Below are positions 55,272-62,438 of a DNA stretch of 64,000 bases, piece after piece; the stretch's first letter is position 1, and each line of letters starts with the position of its first letter. The position numbers were made by a program, and so were the translations under genes. The notes under the pieces were generated by a model that was given only the letters and a program-made list of their open reading frames with translations, made no database searches and had not been told where the DNA came from. The stretch is from NCBI RefSeq assembly GCF_033878955.1, contig NZ_CP138858.1:4615001-4679000 (forward strand), given 5' to 3'. Origin of the DNA: Coraliomargarita algicola. GTDB lineage: Bacteria > Verrucomicrobiota > Verrucomicrobiia > Opitutales > Coraliomargaritaceae.

Positions 55272-56546
55272 TCACTTCTTTATCGGGAGCGAGGGCTCAA
55301 TGGCTTTCGCGATGGTTTCGGCAAAGAGTTGTGACGCCTTGGGCCAGTGAACTCCGTCGCCACTACTGAGCTGTGGGTGATCTTCACAGACGGCCCAGAG
55401 GTCGATGGTGGGGATGCCTTGATTTTGCATTATGGTATCGGAGAGTTGATTGAAGGTGTCGAGTCGAGTTGATCGCTTATAGTCAATGGTACGTTGCTTA
55501 TTTGCATCCACGGTAGAGTAGGGCGTGCAACGAACCCAGAAGAACTGAGTGCTTGGAGCCAGCTCTTTGAGGAAATGCACGATCTCCGTCAAATTCTCGG
55601 GATAATTCTCAACGGAGCAGGACTGTGGATTATCAGGGTTCCACATGTGCAAGGTCATGGGGTTCCAAGACACTACATCGTAGGGGCCGTTGGCGAGCAC
55701 CCCACGATAGGCGCGCTTAACCTTAGCGTTCTTGTCTTGGAGGTCAACGGGCTCATACCAGCGTCCTCCGACCCAGTAGTCCACGTAGGCTTTGTCCCTG
55801 AAGTAATCGCTAATGTATTCGCGGTAGGCGATTGATATCGAGTCTCCCACCACGAGTATTCGAGGCAGAGAGGGATCTTTGATTTTGGCGCGAAACATCG
55901 TGTATTGGTCGCCACTGGTGCTGAGCATGATTTCGGTGCTGCGATCATAGCCTTTCGGGAAAACTGCATCTTGGTAGAGCTTGATATTGCGTAACTGATA
56001 CGCTTGAGGCGATTTTCCGGTCGTGTATCCACCTCCGAACCGTAAGGGGCGCTCGCTCGGGCGAATGGCGTCCGTTGCGGCGAGCAGTAGCCCATTCTTA
56101 AAGATCAGTAATTCTCTGTCTTTGACCAGTAATGTGATGGTATTAAATTGATCATCCAGAAGCTTGGGGAGTATGGCCATTTTCTCTCCGTTGATATACA
56201 TCCACGCACAGTTGTAGCTGGGGGGGTGGTAGACCAACGCGAGCCCTTGTTGCGCGTTGGTATCAGTGTTGGAGCAAAGCGTAATGGAATGACCGTTGAT
56301 TGCGCTCGCAGGTCGTTTGACATCGAACTCTATCGTGTAAGTTTCCTGATCCCCCAGCAACTCCACTGGAATTGCAAATGTGTTTTGCGCGTCTACCTCT
56401 ATCACGCCTTGGACCGGATGTATCTGACCTGTGGAGAGTGTTGGGGCGATCATTTGCTTCCCTAGTTCCCAGACGGGCTGTGGCCTGTGGGCCCATAGGC
56501 TTGTGATGATGCAGGCGAGGGGGATTGTAATCAATTTTGTTTTCAT
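55272..56546 (-). CDS. Secreted SGNH hydrolase with N-terminal concanavalin-like domain
   Basis: A protein of 424 residues from the ATG at 56546, which gives a signal peptide (MKTKLITIPLACIITSLWAH). The N-terminal domain (about 40-205) is beta-rich with a LamG/concanavalin-like feel (YTIEFDVKRPASAINGHSIT, GLALVYHPPSYNCAWMYING, LLVKDRELLIFKNGLLL). The hydrolase domain has GDS in RILVVGDSISIAYREY, YDVVSWNPMTLHMWN for block III, and the catalytic Asp-His in SGDGVHWPKASQ. It may deacylate polysaccharides outside the cell. It is divergent from the SGNH gene at 56792, and each has an ATTCGACG-type element upstream. Confidence 0.85.
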   Translation of the reverse strand: MKTKLITIPLACIITSLWAHRPQPVWELGKQMIAPTLSTGQIHPVQGVIEVDAQNTFAIPVELLGDQETYTIEFDVKRPASAINGHSITLCSNTDTNAQQGLALVYHPPSYNCAWMYINGEKMAILPKLLDDQFNTITLLVKDRELLIFKNGLLLAATDAIRPSERPLRFGGGYTTGKSPQAYQLRNIKLYQDAVFPKGYDRSTEIMLSTSGDQYTMFRAKIKDPSLPRILVVGDSISIAYREYISDYFRDKAYVDYWVGGRWYEPVDLQDKNAKVKRAYRGVLANGPYDVVSWNPMTLHMWNPDNPQSCSVENYPENLTEIVHFLKELAPSTQFFWVRCTPYSTVDANKQRTIDYKRSTRLDTFNQLSDTIMQNQGIPTIDLWAVCEDHPQLSSGDGVHWPKASQLFAETIAKAIEPSLPIKK

Positions 56547-56589
56547 GGCTTGTCTCCTGTTTTGCCGCATGTCAGTGGGGGATGCGTAG

Positions 56590-56614
56590 ATTCTGCGTCG
56601 AATTAGTCTGTCAA
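56590..56614 (-). promoter_or_regulatory. ATTCGACG-type operator and TTGACA upstream of the minus-strand SGNH gene
   Basis: On the minus strand TTGACA (56614-56609) is followed by 5 bases and then ATTCGACGCAGAAT (56603-56590). The layout is the same as at 56715-56739 on the plus strand, 112 bases away. The 14-mer is near-palindromic (ATTC...GAAT ends). Confidence 0.6.
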
Positions 56615-56714
56615 TGTTAAAGCATGGACAAGCCAGTTGCGGCGTGAAACATTTGAATATAATTTACGGTGTCTATATAAGTGGCGACCTGGTGGCTTAA
56701 CTATCACTAAATCA

Positions 56715-56739
56715 TTGACAGGATAATTCGACGTAGAAT
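56715..56739 (+). promoter_or_regulatory. ATTCGACG-type operator and TTGACA upstream of the plus-strand SGNH gene and giant-protein cassette
   Basis: TTGACA (56715-56720), 5 bases, then ATTCGACGTAGAAT (56726-56739), near-palindromic with perfect ATTC/GAAT ends. The element overlaps the spacer between a -35-like hexamer and a possible -10 (ATAAAT at 56738-56743), consistent with a repressor site. Confidence 0.6.
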
Positions 56740-56791
56740 AAATGAAGGAGTCACTGTCCCTAACTTCTCTAACCCCATTACATGAATACTA

Positions 56792-58006
56792 GTGAAATAT
56801 TTGTTTGCTGTGTTCGGTTTATATGCCGTGCATGGATACTGTCGAGCTATGAGTGAATCGTATTGGACGCAGCGAGGTGGTTTAGTGCGGACCGCAAGTA
56901 AACTTAGTCGTGGGCGGCGCTTTACGATCGGTTACATCGGTGGATCATTGACGTATGGGGCAGATGCCTCGGACCCGGAAATGTATTCCTGGCGTGCGAA
57001 AACGACAGCATGGTTTCGTGAGCGATTTCCTGCGATTCGTTTTGAGGCAGTCAATGCCGCGATTGGTGGTACCGGTTCTGACTTTGGAGTGTATCGAATC
57101 GGTGAGGACTTATTGAAGGCAAGTCCTGATCTAGTGTTTGTCGAGTTTTCGGTGAATGATAGTAGCCGTGCCCTGAGTGAGCCCGATCAAGTTTCGGCGA
57201 GTATGGAGGGGATTATCCGTCGTATCTATACTGCGAATCCGCATGCAGAGGTCGTCTTTGTATACACTACGATGAAAAGACTAGAGCGGTTTCATGCGAG
57301 TGGTGAGCTGCCACCTGCGGTGCAGTTAAGTGAATCCTTAGGAGATTATTATGGTATTCCTTCGGTGAATATTGGTAAAGCTTTTTGGCGCTATTTACAG
57401 GCAAATTCTATTAGTTGGGAAACTCTGCTGCCTGACCATGTGCATCCGAAGGATGAAGGCTATGCGGTGTATTCGCAGGCGATCACCACATGGTTGGATC
57501 GACTGGATTGGTCGCGTAGCTCTGCAGCGGCCTATGTCATGCCGACAGCCTTAAACGATCATTTGCCTATGCGGGCACAGATGATTCCCGCATCTACGTA
57601 TGCCAATGATTACTGGACGGTGGTCGAGCAAGCCATCGAGCAATGGCCGAATCATCTCTTTTGTGAGACCGCTGGGCACACGCTTACGATAACGTTTACT
57701 GGTAATGCAGTGGGGGTTGCATGGATTTCTGCCTGCGATGCAGGTGTTTTGGAATATTCGATCGATGGAGCTGCGTTTCAACGTCGAACGAGTTGGACGC
57801 CACATGGGGGGACGCGTGGTATGCTATACGGCAATTTGTTTCATGATCCGCTTCGTGGGACTGGGCTTGAAAATGGACATCACACGCTGACGATTCGGGT
57901 TTCTGCGCAGCCCGACGATAACTCAGTTGCAAATCGTTTAAGGATTGTTGCATTTATCATAAACGGGACCTCGAATTTATATCAAAAGCATTGCGAGGCT
58001 TCTTAA
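56792..58006 (+). CDS. Exported SGNH/GDSL hydrolase
   Basis: A 404-residue protein starting at GTG (56792); the upstream ATG at 56781 is in another frame with an early stop. A short signal-like segment (MKYLFAVFGLYAVHGYCRA) precedes the body. SGNH blocks: IGYIGGSLTYGADASD (nucleophile Ser), NAAIGGTGSDFGVYR (Gly), FVEFSVNDSSR (Asn of block III) and LLPDHVHPKDEGY (catalytic Asp-x-x-His). A C-terminal beta region (HTLTITFTGNAVGVAWISAC) resembles a CBM-like sandwich. It lies 22 bases upstream of the giant pseudopilin-like gene and is probably cotranscribed with it under the ATTCGACG-type element. Confidence 0.88.
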   Translation: MKYLFAVFGLYAVHGYCRAMSESYWTQRGGLVRTASKLSRGRRFTIGYIGGSLTYGADASDPEMYSWRAKTTAWFRERFPAIRFEAVNAAIGGTGSDFGVYRIGEDLLKASPDLVFVEFSVNDSSRALSEPDQVSASMEGIIRRIYTANPHAEVVFVYTTMKRLERFHASGELPPAVQLSESLGDYYGIPSVNIGKAFWRYLQANSISWETLLPDHVHPKDEGYAVYSQAITTWLDRLDWSRSSAAAYVMPTALNDHLPMRAQMIPASTYANDYWTVVEQAIEQWPNHLFCETAGHTLTITFTGNAVGVAWISACDAGVLEYSIDGAAFQRRTSWTPHGGTRGMLYGNLFHDPLRGTGLENGHHTLTIRVSAQPDDNSVANRLRIVAFIINGTSNLYQKHCEAS

Positions 58007-58028
58007 CCAATACTGCTGTTATAATTAC

Positions 58029-61000
58029 ATGAAGGAGTGGGGGACATCTACCAAGTATCAGCTTAATTATGCTAGCAATTATGCTTGTATGAAAGCTCGG
58101 TGTGCGGGGAGCGCGGTCATTATTTCACTGCTGTTGATGTCATTCATTTTGTTACTCTGTCTCTCTTTAATGACAGTTGTGACTGTAGAGAGTAAAAGTT
58201 CTGGCATACATAAGACCAATATGTTGGCAGAACAGAATGCATTACTTGCGCTTCAGATCAGTTTGGGAGAGCTGCAGCGGGCCATGGGCCCTGATCAGCG
58301 TGTGTCGGCCTTGTCAGATATTCTGACTGTGAGGCAGCCACATCGAGATCGCGATGCAGTGGCGATGAAACAGACGAAGTGGGCTGGCGTGTGGAATGCC
58401 GCAGGCGGCTTGCGCAATTGGCTAGTCAGCGGTAATGAGGGGACCCTTGAGGCTGTTTCTCCCGTAGCGGATGCGAGCCCTGATTATTCACCTGCGGATG
58501 CGGTCGACGGTTTATTGGCGAATCAGTCGCCGAATGATCTGGTGACTGTAAAAGGGGAGCCCGGTGTTGTCATGGTTGCATCCGGGAGCGTCGGCATAGA
58601 CGATGTGGATTCAATCGTAGTGGCCCCCCGAGTTGATGTGGATGATGTGAGTGCCTATGCCTGGTGGATTGCGGATGAGGGGCAGAAGGCGAGTCTAAAC
58701 TTGATCGATCGCTATGAGGCGGATAGCGAGAGCCTTGACTCGGCCCGATTTCTTTCATCGCAGCGTAACGCGATTGAGTTGCTCGATGGATGGGCTGAGT
58801 TTCCAGTGTCTGGCACCGCAGCTCTGGACTTGGATAAGCTGCATAGCTATTCTGAGGTGGGGTTGTTGGTACCTGCGATGACGGATGCTGATCTTCACGG
58901 ACATTTTCATGATCTCGCGGTTCACTCGGCTGGTTTACTAACAGACGCACGAATCGGTGGCTTGAAGCGTGACCTAACTTACCTCTTTGAGCTCTCGGAT
59001 GCCGATTTTGATGTGGCCTTAGATAGCTTGTACGCAGATTCGGGGTACCTATTGAGCGAGGACGCTGAAGGGGCGACGCCGATTGCCCAGACTGGCAGTA
59101 TCACACCAGATGGCTTTTTTGATACCTATCCACTTCTTGATTCGCAACATTTTCAAGCTTGGGGTGTGGGCGCTCCGAGTTGGGAGCAGCTGCGATCGTT
59201 TTACAGGATCAAAGATGATATGACGGGCAATGGGGCTCCCGTTCGTCCACAAATCGCCACCGAACATGGGATATACCCTACGCTGGTGCAAGCGCGTCTA
59301 TTCGGAGGGATTAGCCGCCGTTTGGTGAGCAATGGAGCTGACAATGCCGTTGATACCGATGATGATGAAATGGAAGTGTATTTGCATACACGCATTATGG
59401 CCGTTTTGGCTAATCCCTATTCAGTTGATTTAAATGTCGGTGAAATGTTTGTATCAATTTTTCCGCGTAGCAGCGGCTTCAAGGCGGGGGAACCTGTATC
59501 CGGTGATCCAGATGAGAATTCTCCGATACTTGAGTCATTTGGGAGCAATCAAGATATCTATAATAAACTGCAACTGCGCATCTCCAATCAAGTTATACCA
59601 GCTGGTAAGGCTTTGGTGTTTACTCTCCGCCCACCGACAGCTTCGGCCAGTAGTGGTGAGGCGGATTTATCAGATATCAATTATCCGGTTTGGTTGCATC
59701 AGGATGAAGGAACCTACGAACTAGACAATGACTTTGATACCGCAGTTTCCTTGCGTAAAACATTACCTGGTGGTCCTTACACTCGTGCAGAGACTGATGG
59801 TGTCTATCTGTGGGGGCATCAAAACACTAATTTAACCGTAGTGACTTGGGGGAGTAATCCTTCGGATCAAAAAACTGTCCTCCAGTTCTGTAACTCACTC
59901 GGTGGTAGCACGACGGGTCGCTACGATCACTCTGCTGGCTTGGGGGAAAATCCACTGGAGCTGGATGGGGATATACTCTGGGGAGGGGGATATCATTATA
60001 TCTTATTGGATGTCTCCAATACCAGTTACATTTATAATCATGGTTTTACTTCGAGCAACTACGTGCGCGAAGTGAATTGGCGTGCTCCTTATCGCCCCCG
60101 CTTTGCGGTTAGCAATACGGGGGGCGATTTGAGAACGCATTTGCCGATTTATCAAAGTTCTTCGACGAATCTCTCTCGATTCGGGGATGGGAATTATGAA
60201 ATCACTTTCTTGAATTTTAAGGAAATTGCCTGGGGCATGTTAAATGAAAGTTTTGCGGGGGTGGATCCGCTTTACGAGAATCGCTTTTACTATTTACCGA
60301 CGCAAGACGAGCCAATCAATTCATTGGGCCAATTGCAGCATTTCAATGCTGCGGGCTATCTGCCCGCCCCGGAAAATGGGGGACTTGCCTATAGCTGGGG
60401 AGCCAACGCGATCGAATTCGGGGTGTATGGAAATTATAATGCACGGCAATACACTGATTCTAATGCTTTGGACACGAAACAGTTGGATCATGATTTGCCG
60501 ATTGGTAATGCGGTGGCCTCCCGGCACATTCCTCGTGAGCGCGTATATAATGATAACAGAAAGATCGGCTTGCGCCACGATGCCTCTTGGCTGCTGAATG
60601 CTGCGCTTTGGGATCGTTTCTATTTTTCGACGATGCCGCAGACGGGCAATTTTGATATCGCGACGCAGAAGTTACTCAATAACCGCTACCAGCCCATCAC
60701 TGAGACTACGGTGTCTGCAGATGCATTGCGTGCCTCACCGACAGCATTTGCCGAGAATATGGCGGCGGAGGGAAGTTTTAATGTCAACTCGACCTCAGTG
60801 GATGCTTGGAAGGCATTCCTAGCGGGCACCTTGGATGTCGACTATCAAGGGCAAGCGAATGTGAATCAAGCCGTGTTTGCACGGACGCCGCAACAGGCTG
60901 CTAATCCACCTTCAGACGGATCCCCAGAGAAGCTTCTCGAAGCCAATGCATGGAAGGGCTACCGAAGCTTAGATAGCGATGATATAGATCGCCTAGCTAC

Positions 61001-61562
61001 GGCGATCGTGGATCAAGTGAAGCTGCGTGGCCCCTTTTTGTCGCTACAACATTTCGTCAACCGCTTACCAGTGGCCGCAACAGACGATGAGGAGGGAGTC
61101 GGTATTCGAGGGGCTTTAGAGGCAGCGATCCAAGTGGCCGAGCTCAACGAGCCACCCGTTCCTGAAAGCAGCACGGGGCAAATATCTTATTTCAATACGA
61201 TGAAGGTGAATTCCGATGTCGTGGATGCAGAACATGGCTTTGCCAATTCCATTGAGGGAGGCCCCGGGACGATCAGTCAGGCCGATTTACTTCAGCCACT
61301 TGGACCCTATATTAGTGTGCGTTCCGATACTTTTAAAATACGTTGTTCCGGTATCGCTAAAGATCCGGTGACTGGTCAGCCAGCGGCTCAAGTCTGGTGT
61401 GAGGCCGTGGTGCAACGTGTGCCTGAGTTTGTGGATGCGACTCAAAGCCCAGATACCGTGCTCGACTCTGAGGCGACTATACATTTGAATGATATAAATC
61501 TGCGCTTCGGTCGCCGCTTTCGATTAGTCTCATTTAGGTGGCTTGATAAAAATGAAATTTAA
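58029..61562 (+). CDS. Giant pseudopilin-like surface protein (Verru_Chthon cassette protein A-like), intact copy
   Basis: A 1,177-residue protein; an internal ATG at 58089 would give a tidier pseudopilin-like leader (MKARCAGSAVIISLLLMSF). The hydrophobic N-terminal helix is followed by ALQISLGELQRAMGPDQRVS. Blocks shared with the copies at 11909-15555 and 62439 onward include WAGVWNAAGGLRNWLVSGNE, AYAWWIADEGQKASL, HFHDLAVHSAGL, GGLKRDLTYLFEL, WEQLRSFYR and EMEVYLHTRIMAVLANPY. The C-terminal part has FNVNSTSVDAWKAFLAG, RSDTFKIRCSG, CEAVVQRVPEFVD and FGRRFRLVSFRWLDKNEI. The N-terminus recalls GspK/PilX-like pseudopilins, suggesting assembly or anchoring by a type II/IV-pilus-like machine (inference). 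It follows an SGNH gene at 22 bases, and the small partner overlaps its 3' end by 11 bases. Confidence 0.75.
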   Translation: MKEWGTSTKYQLNYASNYACMKARCAGSAVIISLLLMSFILLLCLSLMTVVTVESKSSGIHKTNMLAEQNALLALQISLGELQRAMGPDQRVSALSDILTVRQPHRDRDAVAMKQTKWAGVWNAAGGLRNWLVSGNEGTLEAVSPVADASPDYSPADAVDGLLANQSPNDLVTVKGEPGVVMVASGSVGIDDVDSIVVAPRVDVDDVSAYAWWIADEGQKASLNLIDRYEADSESLDSARFLSSQRNAIELLDGWAEFPVSGTAALDLDKLHSYSEVGLLVPAMTDADLHGHFHDLAVHSAGLLTDARIGGLKRDLTYLFELSDADFDVALDSLYADSGYLLSEDAEGATPIAQTGSITPDGFFDTYPLLDSQHFQAWGVGAPSWEQLRSFYRIKDDMTGNGAPVRPQIATEHGIYPTLVQARLFGGISRRLVSNGADNAVDTDDDEMEVYLHTRIMAVLANPYSVDLNVGEMFVSIFPRSSGFKAGEPVSGDPDENSPILESFGSNQDIYNKLQLRISNQVIPAGKALVFTLRPPTASASSGEADLSDINYPVWLHQDEGTYELDNDFDTAVSLRKTLPGGPYTRAETDGVYLWGHQNTNLTVVTWGSNPSDQKTVLQFCNSLGGSTTGRYDHSAGLGENPLELDGDILWGGGYHYILLDVSNTSYIYNHGFTSSNYVREVNWRAPYRPRFAVSNTGGDLRTHLPIYQSSSTNLSRFGDGNYEITFLNFKEIAWGMLNESFAGVDPLYENRFYYLPTQDEPINSLGQLQHFNAAGYLPAPENGGLAYSWGANAIEFGVYGNYNARQYTDSNALDTKQLDHDLPIGNAVASRHIPRERVYNDNRKIGLRHDASWLLNAALWDRFYFSTMPQTGNFDIATQKLLNNRYQPITETTVSADALRASPTAFAENMAAEGSFNVNSTSVDAWKAFLAGTLDVDYQGQANVNQAVFARTPQQAANPPSDGSPEKLLEANAWKGYRSLDSDDIDRLATAIVDQVKLRGPFLSLQHFVNRLPVAATDDEEGVGIRGALEAAIQVAELNEPPVPESSTGQISYFNTMKVNSDVVDAEHGFANSIEGGPGTISQADLLQPLGPYISVRSDTFKIRCSGIAKDPVTGQPAAQVWCEAVVQRVPEFVDATQSPDTVLDSEATIHLNDINLRFGRRFRLVSFRWLDKNEI

Positions 61563-62319
61563 ATTCTCCTATGTTTTGTCGCGGCTTTGTTTGCTGCTGT
61601 GCATGATCCTTTCGATCTCTGTGTGTGCGAAAGAGAGGCCCATCTGGGTGCGTGCGTTTGGAGTTGAAAGCAGCATTGAGGGTTTGTTTTTCGAAACGAA
61701 TGGCGAGTATCGGGAGTTGGCACTTCGTGCTTTTTCGCCATCAAATCCGACCAAGATCCCTATCGACGGCGATTCGTTGTATTTGTATACCAAATACATA
61801 GATGCCGAAACCGGGCTGCCCATGTATCAAAGATCGGGCAGTCTGGATGTTCCAAGTGCTTCTAAATTGCTGACTTTGGCAGTGGTGCCGATGCCTGCCA
61901 TCGATGCTGTGCCTCAATTCAAGCTGATTGGCTTTGATGATAATGATCCTGCATATCAGGAGAATACGATTCGTTTGATTAATTATAGTCCCTATGATGT
62001 TGCAGCAATGTTTGGTGACCAACGAGTGCTGGCTAAATCAGGCAAAACAGTCTTTCAGCAGGTTGATGCCGATGAAAAGGGGCGTGTGTTTGGGGTGGCT
62101 GGTCGTTTGATTTCCTCAGAAAATGGCTACGACTTAGAAACATTTTACCAAGGACCGATTATAATCATGCCGGGCAGGCGCGTCACTATGTTAGTTTCGT
62201 ATAGTGTCGAGGCCTTGCGGGCACGCGGTGAAATGTTGATGATGGATGCACAGGGGAATCCGCGTCCCGAGTTCGTAGTGGCTCAATGGATGGAAAGGGC
62301 GCCACGTCGTCCTGATTGA
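61552..62319 (+). CDS. Small secreted partner protein of the giant-protein cassette
   Basis: A 255-residue protein from the ATG at 61552 (the in-frame TTG at 61543 is less likely), with a signal peptide (MKFKFSYVLSRLCLLLCMIL, cleavage near VCA). It overlaps the giant gene by 11 bases, implying translational coupling. It has beta-rich blocks RPIWVRAFGVESSIEGLFFE and FKLIGFDDNDPAYQENTIRL. The family core VFGVAGRLISSENGYDLETF is shared with the remnant at 33925-34309 and, more distantly, with the protein at 11083-11871. The role is unknown; constant pairing with the giant protein points to a joint function at the cell envelope. Confidence 0.7.
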   Translation: MKFKFSYVLSRLCLLLCMILSISVCAKERPIWVRAFGVESSIEGLFFETNGEYRELALRAFSPSNPTKIPIDGDSLYLYTKYIDAETGLPMYQRSGSLDVPSASKLLTLAVVPMPAIDAVPQFKLIGFDDNDPAYQENTIRLINYSPYDVAAMFGDQRVLAKSGKTVFQQVDADEKGRVFGVAGRLISSENGYDLETFYQGPIIIMPGRRVTMLVSYSVEALRARGEMLMMDAQGNPRPEFVVAQWMERAPRRPD

Positions 62320-62438
62320 TGCTGCCTGTTCAGATTGATAGGCCTCTGGTTGACTTCGATGTTATTCATCGTTGAATCTATTGCGATGGTTTAATGTTCC
62401 GATCACCCACTGGGGCATTTTATCTGTTGAGACTTTAC

